A DNA stretch of 64,000 nucleotides from Armatimonadota bacterium (GTDB lineage: Bacteria; Armatimonadota; Armatimonadia; Armatimonadales; Capsulimonadaceae): the NCBI GenBank assembly GCA_025354405.1, contig JANXMY010000150.1, positions 62,001 to 126,000 of the forward strand. Reading direction: 5' to 3'. Both the position numbers and the translations under genes were made by a program. Under the pieces are notes generated by a model. That model did no database searches. It had not been told where the DNA came from and saw only the letters and a program-made list of their open reading frames with translations. Within the stretch, counting starts at the first letter, position 1, and each line of letters opens with the position of its first letter. This document shows positions 18,107 through 27,474 of the stretch, piece after piece.

Positions 18107-18937
18107 TCACTCACCTTTACCCTCTCCACTTTTATCACTCTGGGTCAGAGCCTTGGCATCGTAGTCTGCAAAGAGTTTCTGAGCGATTTTCGCCATGCGC
18201 TGCGGCGTGAGATGCGCCGGAGCCAGTGTCGCCAAATTTTGCAGGTTACCCCCGCCTCCGGGGACCAGCTCCGAAAGGTTGCCTCGCACTTCCGAAGAGG
18301 CGCCGGCCGGTGCGGAAAGCAGCAGGTGCTGCGCAGTATGGGAGAGAACGCTCGGATTGGCCCCAGGTTCCCCGGCAGTGCGCAGCTCGGCGGTGTAGCT
18401 GCCGACTTCGGCATTCCAGAGCGCGAGACGGCCACCGGTGAGCTTCAGCCAGGTGGTAAGCGAGGGCTGCCGAGCATCCGCCTGTGCTTTCACTGCCGTG
18501 ATCTCAGAAAGCTCCGCCAGCGTCGATGCCGTGTCCGGCTCGGTCTTGACGAGGGCCTGCGCCTCAGCGGAGTAGACCAGAGGCGCTGCAAGGAGGCTCG
18601 CAGTCTGTGCGGACCAGTGGCGCAGCGTGGGCGGGGCATCCATCCGGTCCAGAAGCCCAGCGATCTGCGTGTAGCCTTCGGCCTGATGGCGGCGCAGGTT
18701 CACGGCCCGGCGGCTGAGGTGTTTGACTTCCGCCCCGGCCAATTTGTCGTCGTCTACATCTTTGAGTGTTTTGACTGACGACACAAACGACTGCGCGCGC
18801 AGGTCGCACGCGCGCAGTGAGTATCCTAGAGCGAAGGCCTGCGTCTCGGCACGCGGCAGGACCGGAGCATTCTGTGCAGAAGTGGGCGAAATCATGGCTG
18901 TCAGCAAAAACCCGGCGGCGCATACGATAAGTCTCAT
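18107..18937 (-). CDS. Exported protein of unknown function lying between hslV and hslU
   Basis: [25 protein letters not shown] signal peptide; start overlaps the hslV stop in an ATGA (18934-18937). Confidence 0.75.
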   Translation of the reverse strand: MRLIVCAAGFLLTAMISPTSAQNAPVLPRAETQAFALGYSLRACDLRAQSFVSSVKTLKDVDDDKLAGAEVKHLSRRAVNLRRHQAEGYTQIAGLLDRMDAPPTLRHWSAQTASLLAAPLVYSAEAQALVKTEPDTASTLAELSEITAVKAQADARQPSLTTWLKLTGGRLALWNAEVGSYTAELRTAGEPGANPSVLSHTAQHLLLSAPAGASSEVRGNLSELVPGGGGNLQNLATLAPAHLTPQRMAKIAQKLFADYDAKALTQSDKSGEGKGE

Positions 18938-19470
18938 ATCTCGTCCACCGTAATATTGGAATTTGTGTAGATACATATTTCTGAGGCTACCAGGAGCGAC
19001 TTCTCAACAATCTCCCGTGCTGACAGGTCCGTGTTTTCGAGCAGTGCTTTTGCCGCCGCCTGCGCATACGGCCCGCCGCTGCCGATGGCTGCGATTCCGT
19101 CGTCGGTCTCCAGGACGTTGCCGTCGCCGGAGACGACCAGCAGGTAATCCGCGTTGCCAACAATCATCAAGGCTTCGAAGCGGCGCAGGACGCGGTCGGA
19201 GCGCCACTCTTTGGCGAAGTCAATTACTGCCCGCTGCAAGTTGCCATTGGCGGCTTCCAGCTTGGTCTCAAACCGATCTGCAAGGGCCATGGCATCGGCG
19301 GCGCTCCCGGCAAAGCCCGCCAGCACTTTGCCCTGATACAGCCGCCGTATCTTCTTCGCGGTATTCTTCATGACGGTTTTGTCGAGGGTCACCTGCCCGT
19401 CCCCGGCGATCGCGACTTTGCCGTTGCGCCTGACTCCGACGATGGTGGTCGCGTGCATGGTTATGTTCAT
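18934..19470 (-). CDS. hslV: ATP-dependent protease subunit HslV
   Basis: [88 protein letters not shown]. Confidence 0.95.
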   Translation of the reverse strand: MNITMHATTIVGVRRNGKVAIAGDGQVTLDKTVMKNTAKKIRRLYQGKVLAGFAGSAADAMALADRFETKLEAANGNLQRAVIDFAKEWRSDRVLRRFEALMIVGNADYLLVVSGDGNVLETDDGIAAIGSGGPYAQAAAKALLENTDLSAREIVEKSLLVASEICIYTNSNITVDEI

Positions 19471-19823
19471 TTTAATTTTTTCTCTTCATGGCTCAGACTG
19501 GAAATGATAGAACTCACTTGTATTTTTAAAGCAGGCAAATCGTGGGTAGCAGCCAGCCAAACTGCCTCGGTATCAATGCCAAAATAGTGATGCACTAAAA
19601 TGTGGCGCATGCCAATAATCTGACTCCAGGGTATGCTTGGGTGGCGATCACGAAATTCTGCTGGGAAGGCTCGGCAGGCTTCGCCTATCAATTGCAGGTG
19701 GTGAACAACCCATGTCTGTATCAGCTCGTCAGTTTGAAAAGCCTCCTCGCCTCGGACTGTGTATCGTTCAATACGCTGGATCGCTTCTTCGATATCGTTG
19801 AGTCTAAGCCGGTCATTTCTCAT
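19467..19823 (-). CDS. hepT: HEPN (DUF86) toxin, HepT-like
   Basis: [13 protein letters not shown]...[16 protein letters not shown]: Rx4HxY catalytic motif RHILVHHY. Confidence 0.9.
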   Translation of the reverse strand: MRNDRLRLNDIEEAIQRIERYTVRGEEAFQTDELIQTWVVHHLQLIGEACRAFPAEFRDRHPSIPWSQIIGMRHILVHHYFGIDTEAVWLAATHDLPALKIQVSSIISSLSHEEKKLK

Positions 19824-20128
19824 AACAGAATAGCCTCTTGCAATATCCTTTCTCGGAGGGAAGGGCGCAGCCCTTGTTCGGTAACGATATCCACTTCGCG
19901 CCCGAGAAGTTTCTGCAAACTCATGAGTAAGCCGCCAAGGTCAAATAAACTTCGCCCAGGTTCCAAGTCCACCATAAGGTCTATGTCGCTTTCCGTATCG
20001 TCCTCGCCCCGTGCGACCGAGCCGAATACCCGGACATTCGTTGCTCCGTGCTGGGAAGCTAGACTTAAAATCTCAGAACGCCGAGCGGAAATTAATTCTT
20101 TAGCATGCATCGTCATCATCTCAATCAA
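19820..20128 (-). CDS. mntA: MNT-type nucleotidyltransferase antitoxin, MntA-like
   Basis: [71 protein letters not shown]: GSxxRGxxxxxSDIDL. Confidence 0.92.
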   Translation of the reverse strand: MIEMMTMHAKELISARRSEILSLASQHGATNVRVFGSVARGEDDTESDIDLMVDLEPGRSLFDLGGLLMSLQKLLGREVDIVTEQGLRPSLRERILQEAILL

Positions 20129-20205
20129 AACCCGTGTCGTAATTTTCTGCGTATCCTAAAGGTTGTTGTAATGATAGCATAAAACCTCTCCCCAAAACAC
20201 TTCCA

Positions 20206-20234
20206 TTGACAGGCTTGACAGGGATAGGTATAAT
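20206..20234 (+). promoter_or_regulatory. Consensus sigma70-type promoter for menG/ubiE
   Basis: TTGACA - 17 nt - TATAAT. Confidence 0.85.
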
Positions 20235-20264
20235 CCATCAAAAGAGTTTGCGGATTTTTTCACA

Positions 20265-21017
20265 ATGTCTTTAATTGAGCAGCCGCTGAGCGGTATTGAT
20301 GTCCTAGACCGACCGGTGACGGCGGCGGAGAAAGCGGGCTATGTCAGGCAGATGTTTGATGACATCGCGCCGCGCTACGACCTGCTGAACTCGCTGCTCT
20401 CGGCGGGCATTCACTACAGCTGGCGGACATTTGCGACCCGGTGCGCATCGCTCTCGGTTGGCGGCAGCGTTCTGGATGTCTGTTCGGGAACCGGCGAATG
20501 GACCGCTCTGCTGCGTCAGGTGGTGGGGCCCGAAGGCTTTGTCGCCGCCGCCGACTTTTCCCTGCCGATGCTGCAAAACGGCGCGGATCGGTTTGAGAAA
20601 AACGGGGTGGGGGAAGTTCAAGGGGATGCGATGCGCCTGCCCTTCGCCGATCAGAGTTTTGATGCGGCGACTGTCGCCTTTGGAATCCGCAATGTCGCGG
20701 AGATCGAGACGGCGTTTGCCGAAATGGGCCGGGTCGTCAAGCCCGGGGGCCGGATCGTCTGCTTGGAGTTTTCCCAGCCGCCTGCGGGACTGTTCCGAAC
20801 GGCGTATGACCTGCACGCGAAGTACATCATGCCTGCGCTTGGCGGGGCGATCAGCGGGCGGCGGGATGCGTACACCTATCTCCCGGCCTCCGTGGAGCGG
20901 TTCGCCAGCCGGACGAAGCTTGCCGAAAAGATGCGCTCGGCAGGGCTGACCGAGGTCCGCTGGGTGGACCTGACTTTCGGCCTGGTCTGTGTACATGTGG
21001 GTGAGAAGCCCGCCTGA
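20265..21017 (+). CDS. menG: Demethylmenaquinone/ubiquinone methyltransferase
   Basis: VRQMFDDIAPRYDLLNSLLSAGIHYSWR; VLDVCSGTGEWTALL; FGIRNV: UbiE/MenG signatures. Confidence 0.92.
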   Translation: MSLIEQPLSGIDVLDRPVTAAEKAGYVRQMFDDIAPRYDLLNSLLSAGIHYSWRTFATRCASLSVGGSVLDVCSGTGEWTALLRQVVGPEGFVAAADFSLPMLQNGADRFEKNGVGEVQGDAMRLPFADQSFDAATVAFGIRNVAEIETAFAEMGRVVKPGGRIVCLEFSQPPAGLFRTAYDLHAKYIMPALGGAISGRRDAYTYLPASVERFASRTKLAEKMRSAGLTEVRWVDLTFGLVCVHVGEKPA

Positions 21018-21055
21018 TACAAGTTTGGATACGTGTCGTTAGAAATGGACAACCT

Positions 21056-22096
21056 ATGGGAGCCACAGCGGAAATCACCCGAGAAACGGTCGAAGGAAAA
21101 ACAGCGAAATCGTCCTCCTCGGTCTCGTTTTTGGACAGCATCCAAGGCGAGCTGACGGAAATCGAGACGCTGCTGGGCGAAGAGATCCGCTCCGATGTCC
21201 GCGCAGCCTACGCCATCTCCGGTCATACCCTGTCCGCCGGGGGCAAACGATTGCGCCCCGCGCTGGTCACCCTGTCGGCCCGGGCGGTCGTCGGTGCCTT
21301 TCCCCCACGCACGATTTACGCTTCCGCCGCCGCCGCCGAGCTGATCCATATGGCATCACTGATCCACGACGATGTGGTAGACGGTGCCGCCGAGCGCCGG
21401 GGCCGCCCGACGGCCAATGCCGCCTTCGGCAACCAGATCAGCGTGCTGGTGGGCGACTACCTCCTCGCCAAAAGCATCTCGCTGGCTTCCCGCGAAGGTA
21501 ATATCGATGTCATTCGCGTCTTCTCCCACGTCACAGTCGGTCTGAGCGAAGGGGAAGTCCTGCAGATCACGGCAAAAGGGGATGTGGATACGTCGGAAGA
21601 GACGTATTTAACGATCATCCAGAAGAAGACCGCGGGGTTCATCGCTGGCTGCTGCGAAGTTGGCGCCATGCTGGCCGAAGCCACTCCGACCGTCCTCGAC
21701 GCCCTGACAATCTACGGGGCCAACTGCGGCCTCGCCTTCCAGATCGCCGATGACCTGCTGGATTACGTTGGTGACCCGCACAAGACCGGCAAGCCCCAGT
21801 GCGGCGACCTGCGCGAAGGCAAGATGACCCTGCCCCTGATCCTCGCCCTGCACGACGTCACGGAGGTCGAACGCCGTGACCTGCTGCACATTCTCCAGGA
21901 GCCGGAAGCCCTCACCGACGCCGAAATCGCCGCCGTTCAGGACACCATCGTCCGCCACGACGGCTACACCCGCACCGCCGAAGTCGCCCGCCGCTACGTC
22001 GGCCTGGCCCAAGCCGCCCTTCAGGCCCTGCCGCCGTCCCAGTACCGCGACTCGCTGCACGACCTGGCGGATTACGCGCTGACGCGGGAGCGGTAG
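21056..22096 (+). CDS. Polyprenyl diphosphate synthase
   Basis: GGKRLRPALVTLSA; LIHMASLIHDDVVDGAAERRGRPT (first Asp-rich motif); GLAFQIADDLLDYVGD (second). Confidence 0.93.
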   Translation: MGATAEITRETVEGKTAKSSSSVSFLDSIQGELTEIETLLGEEIRSDVRAAYAISGHTLSAGGKRLRPALVTLSARAVVGAFPPRTIYASAAAAELIHMASLIHDDVVDGAAERRGRPTANAAFGNQISVLVGDYLLAKSISLASREGNIDVIRVFSHVTVGLSEGEVLQITAKGDVDTSEETYLTIIQKKTAGFIAGCCEVGAMLAEATPTVLDALTIYGANCGLAFQIADDLLDYVGDPHKTGKPQCGDLREGKMTLPLILALHDVTEVERRDLLHILQEPEALTDAEIAAVQDTIVRHDGYTRTAEVARRYVGLAQAALQALPPSQYRDSLHDLADYALTRER

Positions 22097-22127
22097 GGAA
22101 TACAGCCAGATTGGACTGGAATAGCCC

Positions 22128-22154
22128 GTAGGGTGCGCTGCTTGCTGCGCCCTC
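22128..22154. repeat. Intergenic palindromic repeat family A, copy 1
   Basis: GTAGGGTGCGCTGCTTGCTGCGCCCTC, identical 27-mer at 27189-27215. Confidence 0.85.
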
Positions 22155-22240
22155 CTCTCCTCGTTCCCGAGTCAAAGCTGTTCCTGGGGTTCACCCCAGG
22201 GCTTTAAAAGTGCAATTCCCCACCTTCGCGGGAAAAACTC

Positions 22241-22359
22241 CTAAGTAGTCGTGCATATGTTTCCCGGTGTTCTGACCCGGCCCTGAAGGGCCGGACTATT
22301 CGGAGAAAGCCCCTCCGGGGCTGAGGGAAATACCTGATTTCATTTGCACGATTACTTAG
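22241..22359. repeat. MITE-like inverted-repeat element (119 bp)
   Basis: Arms CTAAGTAGTCGTGCATATG / CATTTGCACGATTACTTAG (17/19 complementary) enclosing hairpins GGCCCTGAAGGGCC and GCCCCTCCGGGGC. Confidence 0.7.
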
Positions 22360-22460
22360 CAGGGCCCAAATGACACTAACCCAAGAGGTCTGATCACATT
22401 TTCAGGGGGAGCGGGCTATAAGTCAAACACGTAAGTTTGTGTCGGATCCTGATTTTTTCT

Positions 22461-24812
22461 TTACGAACCTGCTGGTACACTCACATGATAAGCCCCCCCT
22501 GCACGGGTCATAAACTCAAAAACTCCGCGGCTTGAATGGGTGATTGACACAGCCTCACCAGAATGGACAGTGATCGGCTTCAGCGAGTAAATCCGGCAGG
22601 GACCGCCATTTACCGAGTGCACCGTAGCGTCGCGCAGCACGCTATTCCTCCAAGTTATATCGACCACGAAGCCGCCCCGTGCCCGCAGGCCGGAGACGGT
22701 GCCCTGCGGCCAGGCAGTCGGCAGAGCGGGCAGGAACGTGATTTCGCCGCCCTGACTTTGCAGCAGCATCTCGGCGATCGCTCCAGTAATTCCGAAATTC
22801 CCATCGATCTGCATCGGCGGGTGCAGGCCGAAAAGATTGGTGCAGGTATTACGGTCTGAGAACAATTGTGTGAGCTGCCGGTAAGCATCGTGGCCGTCCG
22901 CCATCCGTGCGAATAAAGCAGTGCGCCAGGCGAAAGACCATTCCCGGACATCGCCGTCATCACTCCGTGCCAGCAGAGAAGTCTTAGCCGCCGCTATCAT
23001 CGCCGGTGTGCCATCGACAGTAAACTGACGCCCAGGGTAGACGCCGAACAGGTGGGACGTATGCCGGTGGTGATCTGCCGGATCGTCGGCATCCTTCATC
23101 CATTCCTGCAATTGACCCCAGCGCCCGATCTTCGGCACCACCAGCTTGCTTCGCAGCCCGGCAATTTTCTCACGGTACTCTGAGTCGATGTTTAGTGCTT
23201 TACTGGCATCTAGATAATTGGTGAACAGATCCCAGATGATCTCTTGACTGTAGCTGATGCCATCTTCCGTCGGCCCATGCTCAGGAGACCAGTCGTTAGG
23301 GACAACCAATCGTCCGTCGGGCAGCACTTTCAAGTGGTCCTGCCAGTACTCGCAGGTTTCTTTCATCACGGGGTAAGCGATAGTTCGCAGAAACACTTTA
23401 TCGGCGGTGAACGCGTAATGCTCCCAGAAATGCTGGCAGTACCAAGCATTTGCGGTCTTGTTCCAGTTCCAGCCCATGCCACCTGCAATGTTGTGAGACA
23501 TCCGCAGAGCCCAGCCGTGTGAAGACAAAGACCCATCCGGCTTCGCCATCTCTTTCGACGCCTGAGTGGCCTCGCGCCAAGCAGGGATCTGACTTTCGAC
23601 CAAAGCGAATAGCGGCAGATGGCACTCGGAAAGATTGGTCACTTCGGCAGGCCAGTAGTTCATCTGAATATTGATGTCGGTATGGTAGTCACTGGACCAG
23701 GCCGGGGTGTTGCTGTCGTTCCAAAGTCCCTGAAGGTTCGCGGGCAGGCTGCCGGGCCGGGAACAGGAAATCAGCAGATACCGGCCATATTGGAACAGAA
23801 GCTGCTCCAGTTCCGGGTCATTCCCCGCCGCCGCCAGCCTTTTGCGCTGATCAGTCGGCAGCATTCGCGCTTCGGGTGATGACTGGCCCAGGTCAAGATG
23901 AACACGGCTGAACAGAGAGTGGTAGTCCTGCCGATGAGCCGCTTTCAGCGTCTCATAGGACTTGGTGGAGGCTGCATTAACCTGCTGGATAATATGCGGC
24001 AGCGGATCTGCGCCACTCGTATAGTGCCGCGCCCGGTTCATGACGTAACTTGTGCCGGTCCCAAGCAAGAGTGTCACATTGTTACAGCCGTGAAATTCGA
24101 GTGTCGTTCCTGAGACTGTCACCGTCCCTCCTTGGTGCAGAATCGTGAGACAGGCCGCATACTTCAGACCATTAGCCAGTGCGCCAACTGACGAAATCCT
24201 ACTGCCGCTCGCAGTGATTACGGCGGTGTGAGCATCCGTCAGGCTGAGCGCCCCAGTGTACGCACCAGGTTTATCAGCAGTCAAATGGACAATCAAAGCT
24301 TGGTCGGGATGGCTGACAAAATACTCGCGGCGATAGGTGATCCCATTCGCCTGATAACTCACATGAGCTAGCGCATTTCCAATATCGAGGTCGCGCCGGT
24401 AATGAGTCGCGTTGTCGGCCCCCGCCAGCGTCAGATGAATATCGCCAAACGCCTGGTAGCTGCCCATGGCGCCGTAATCGCCGGACAGGTTTTCGTCGCC
24501 GGTCCAGAGACTGTCTTCGTTGAAGACAATCCGTTCGTCGGCAATACCGCCGAAAATCAACCCTCCCATCCGGCCATTGCCGATAGGAAGCGCTTCATTC
24601 ATCGCATTCGTGGCTGGCTGGTTGTACCAGAGTGTCAGCGCTCCCGTTGGCGGCGCATTGGTGTGGTCTGACTGCATCGTATTTCCTTTGCTGACGTTGA
24701 TGACGTTGACAACCGGTGCGGCAGAACAAGTCAATGTGCCGCAGATCAGCAGTAACAAGCCCAGGTGATAACCGAAGTAAGATTGGGTGATATTCATATT
24801 CGTGTGGTGCAT
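22461..24812 (-). CDS. Glycoside hydrolase family 95 (alpha-L-fucosidase-like)
   Basis: LWYNQPATNAMNEALPIGNGRMGGLIFGGIADERIVFNEDSLWTG; NLQGLWNDSNTPAWSSDYHTDINIQMNYWPAEVTNLSECH; PDGRLVVPNDWSPEHGP: GH95 motifs. A secretion signal is possible. Confidence 0.92.
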   Translation of the reverse strand: MHHTNMNITQSYFGYHLGLLLLICGTLTCSAAPVVNVINVSKGNTMQSDHTNAPPTGALTLWYNQPATNAMNEALPIGNGRMGGLIFGGIADERIVFNEDSLWTGDENLSGDYGAMGSYQAFGDIHLTLAGADNATHYRRDLDIGNALAHVSYQANGITYRREYFVSHPDQALIVHLTADKPGAYTGALSLTDAHTAVITASGSRISSVGALANGLKYAACLTILHQGGTVTVSGTTLEFHGCNNVTLLLGTGTSYVMNRARHYTSGADPLPHIIQQVNAASTKSYETLKAAHRQDYHSLFSRVHLDLGQSSPEARMLPTDQRKRLAAAGNDPELEQLLFQYGRYLLISCSRPGSLPANLQGLWNDSNTPAWSSDYHTDINIQMNYWPAEVTNLSECHLPLFALVESQIPAWREATQASKEMAKPDGSLSSHGWALRMSHNIAGGMGWNWNKTANAWYCQHFWEHYAFTADKVFLRTIAYPVMKETCEYWQDHLKVLPDGRLVVPNDWSPEHGPTEDGISYSQEIIWDLFTNYLDASKALNIDSEYREKIAGLRSKLVVPKIGRWGQLQEWMKDADDPADHHRHTSHLFGVYPGRQFTVDGTPAMIAAAKTSLLARSDDGDVREWSFAWRTALFARMADGHDAYRQLTQLFSDRNTCTNLFGLHPPMQIDGNFGITGAIAEMLLQSQGGEITFLPALPTAWPQGTVSGLRARGGFVVDITWRNSVLRDATVHSVNGGPCRIYSLKPITVHSGEAVSITHSSRGVFEFMTRAGGAYHVSVPAGS

Positions 24813-24836
24813 CCCATTTTATGTCCCACTAGAAAG

Positions 24837-25365
24837 TGAGTGTTTTGGTCAGTCGGGCGGCCTTTTTGTCAGGCCGTCCATTTTCCTTGTCTGCCATTGC
24901 TGCCGGAGCGTGGCCGGCGGCAAATACTTCGGGCTGCTATGCAGACGCTCCTTATTGTACCAGTATCGATGCGTTTCCAGCTGCACACGGGCTTCTTGAA
25001 CTAAGGCGAATACTTCGCGGTTTAGCAGTTCATCGCGCAGCTTGCCGTGAAAGCTCTCCGCAAATCCGTTCTGCCCCGGACAGCCCGGACCAGGATGAGG
25101 CTTTATTGGGATAGTGCGGGGCCGAGCCGTTTTGTTTCAGCCACTCCCGTACTTCGGCGGCGATGAACTTCGGGCCGTTAGATGAACTTCGGGCCGTTAG
25201 ATGCTAAAGACGTCATTACTGCGTATCGCTGCGAACGAAGCAAGGGGTGCCCCAAAACAGGAACAGCCGCTCCAATGCTTCCAGCATAGCATAGCTTGGC
25301 TTGTCAGAGACACGCTCACGCTCACCGAAAGCCACTCGCGAGTGAACTCGTCTAGATGGCTCCCT
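24837..25365 (-). pseudogene. IS3-type transposase (rve domain) remnant
   Basis: Pieced across frames on the minus strand: SHLDEFTREWLSV / SDKPSYAMLEALERLFLFWGTPCFVRSD / NGPKFIAAEVREWLKQNGSAPHY / PGCPGQNGFAESFHGKLRDELLNREVFALVQEARVQLETHRYWYNKERLHSSPKYLPPATL. Several frameshifts; N-terminal half absent. Confidence 0.85.
25162..25199. repeat. 19-bp perfect tandem duplication inside the transposase remnant
   Basis: GATGAACTTCGGGCCGTTA x2 (duplicates the NGPKFI codons). Confidence 0.95.
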
Positions 25366-25479
25366 ATTATACCGCGCTTGCCCCCTTCTGCCAATGGGGA
25401 GGATTCCTTCCACCTCCTGCCGTATCTTCTCCCCAAATGCCGCACCTCGGCCCGGCGGCGATGAAGGAGACCTTTCCCA

Positions 25480-27186
25480 ATGGTGAACTGGACCCTGGAC
25501 AACCCGGTGGTGACGAAGGAGCTGCGCGGGCGGATGCGTGGGGCGCGGACGTACTGGCTGCTGTTTGGGTATCTGTTTCTGCTCTCTCTGCTGTTCTTCT
25601 TCTGGTACTTAGGCTGGTGGAGTTCCCATGCCAATGCGATGCAGAACGGGGCGGCTTCGGCGGGGTTTACAGCGGGGCGGATGTTCTTCAAGGTGCTCTT
25701 TTATGCCCAGGCGGTGATGATCGCGCTGATCACGCCGGCTCTGACTGCCGGGGCGATCTCGGTGGAGCGGGAGCAGCGGACATTTGAGATGCTGCGGAGC
25801 ACGGTCCTGAAGCCGCGCTCGATCGTCTGGGGCAAGCTGGTGTCGTCGGTGTCGTTTGTGGTGCTGCTGCTGACCTCCTCCCTGCCGCTTGTCTCGCTGT
25901 GCTTTCTGCTGGGCGGGGTGTCGCCGGGAGAGGTGTTCTTCGCCTATCTGCTGCTGGCGGGGGATGCGTTCCTGTTCGGCGCGATCGGCCTCTGCTGGTC
26001 GGCTTATGCGGCGAATACGGCGACGGCGACGGTGTTGTCCTATGCGACTTTGATCGCGTTCTTCGTGGCGACGTTCCCCTTCGCGATTCCCGCACTCGAC
26101 GACGGCGGCAATGTGCCGTTTTACGGGCTGTGCGCTTTGAACCCGGTGGGGGCGGTGACGGGGGCGGTCATGCCGGAGCATTACTTTGGATGGACTCTGC
26201 CCGCCTGGGTCCCGGCCCTCTTGCTGAACGGCACCCTGAGCCTGCTTCTGGTGCTGGCCTGCATCAACCGTCTGGAAGACTATCCGGCCCGGCGGGCGTC
26301 TGCCCTCCGGGGCGTGACTCTGCTGTTTGGTGGTCTGCTTATGTTTTTCGGCGAAGGCATCGTGCTGGGGTCTGGGCCGATGGCCGGTGTGCCGGCCTCT
26401 ACACTGGCGATGCTGGCTCTGGCGATCCCGTGTACGCTGCTGCTGCTGTTCGTGCCGGTACTGGTGACCGGCGACCGGGAGGATTGGAAGACGGCGGCCA
26501 GCTGGCCGCTGCGGGTGTTTCGCTCCGCGACGCTGCCGTCCGGCCTGCCCCTTGCCCTGCTGCTGACGGCGCTGTTGGTCGGAATCTCTTTTCTTGCATC
26601 CCACTTCGCGTTCCAGCCGCTCTCTATGGCCATGAATCGGGTGCAGAATTTTCCTGCTCCTCTCCAATCTGCCGCGGCCGCTGCCGGGACAAATCCGAAT
26701 TTGCTGGTAGATATGTTCGAGCAGGCGGGGCTGATGCTGCTCCTTGTGGCCATCGGCATCGCTGGTGTGGGATATCTTCTGTCGGTGCTGCTGGGAAACC
26801 GATGGTCATCGCTGACTCTGCTCTACACTGGCCTGCTTCTGGCAGTCTCGCTGCCATTTTTCTCCTATGCCAATCTCAGCGGCACGGATGCTCGTGAAGC
26901 CGCGAGCAGCCCGGCGATCAACACGCTCTTCTTCTGTCCCTATGTGCCTCTGGTGCAATTGACGGAGCCGCTGACGAGCAATCTCTACAAAGACACAGCC
27001 ATTCCGGGGATGATCGGGTACGGGGTAGTTCCTCTGTGGATCGGAACCGGAGGCCTCTATCTGACGCTGGGGCTGGTGTCGTATGGGGTGGCTTTTCTGG
27101 TGGTGAGGCGAAAGAGACCGCACCCCGGCGTGACTGCCGACCCTGGCGCAACTGCACCCGGCCTCCTTCAGAAAGGCGAGGGGTAG
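25480..27186 (+). CDS. ABC-2 type transporter permease
   Basis: WTLDNPVVTKELRGRMRGARTYWLLFGYLFLLSLLF; AISVEREQRTFEMLRSTVLKPRSIVWGKLVSSV; about 12 hydrophobic segments. Confidence 0.8.
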   Translation: MVNWTLDNPVVTKELRGRMRGARTYWLLFGYLFLLSLLFFFWYLGWWSSHANAMQNGAASAGFTAGRMFFKVLFYAQAVMIALITPALTAGAISVEREQRTFEMLRSTVLKPRSIVWGKLVSSVSFVVLLLTSSLPLVSLCFLLGGVSPGEVFFAYLLLAGDAFLFGAIGLCWSAYAANTATATVLSYATLIAFFVATFPFAIPALDDGGNVPFYGLCALNPVGAVTGAVMPEHYFGWTLPAWVPALLLNGTLSLLLVLACINRLEDYPARRASALRGVTLLFGGLLMFFGEGIVLGSGPMAGVPASTLAMLALAIPCTLLLLFVPVLVTGDREDWKTAASWPLRVFRSATLPSGLPLALLLTALLVGISFLASHFAFQPLSMAMNRVQNFPAPLQSAAAAAGTNPNLLVDMFEQAGLMLLLVAIGIAGVGYLLSVLLGNRWSSLTLLYTGLLLAVSLPFFSYANLSGTDAREAASSPAINTLFFCPYVPLVQLTEPLTSNLYKDTAIPGMIGYGVVPLWIGTGGLYLTLGLVSYGVAFLVVRRKRPHPGVTADPGATAPGLLQKGEG

Positions 27187-27188
27187 GA

Positions 27189-27215
27189 GTAGGGTGCGCT
27201 GCTTGCTGCGCCCTC
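27189..27215. repeat. Intergenic palindromic repeat family A, copy 2
   Basis: GTAGGGTGCGCTGCTTGCTGCGCCCTC identical to 22128-22154. Confidence 0.85.
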
Positions 27216-27300
27216 TTGAAAGGATGCGTAAGCAAAGAGGGCGGGGGCAAGCCCCGCCCCTACGGGGTGAAAATTGTAGGGGCGGGTGAAGAGTAATTAC

Positions 27301-27444
27301 GAGCCGCCACGGATTGGAAATCCGAGGCTGAGAAAAGCCCAGCGTCCAGGGGACGCAATAGGAAGCCAGAAATCCGCCCGTCACGCTCTGAACGTCGCTT
27401 CGACGGTGGGCACTTTCCAGCCTCGGATTTCCAATCCGTGGCTC
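27301..27444. repeat. Inverted-repeat element with family B palindromic arms
   Basis: Left arm 27301-27330 GAGCCGCCACGGATTGGAAATCCGAGGCTG; right arm 27418-27444 CAGCCTCGGATTTCCAATCCGTGGCTC (complementary apart from a 3-nt indel). Confidence 0.85.
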
Positions 27445-27450
27445 TTGACT

Positions 27451-27474
27451 GGGCGCAGCAAGCAGCGCCCCTAC
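27451..27474. repeat. Intergenic palindromic repeat family A, copy 3 (inverted)
   Basis: GGGCGCAGCAAGCAGCGCCCCTAC, reverse complement of the family A core. Confidence 0.8.

Noticed and set aside
18934-19470. HslV propeptide MNITMHA before TTIV considered as an anomaly
   Set aside because: Short N-terminal extensions before the catalytic Thr occur in other HslV families; start could also be the internal ATG.
25609-26667. 352-aa minus-strand ORF and 332-aa +2 frame ORF (25899-26897) inside the ABC permease gene
   Set aside because: Arg/Gln/Pro-rich low-complexity translations antisense or out of frame to a convincing polytopic membrane protein; typical GC-rich shadow ORFs.
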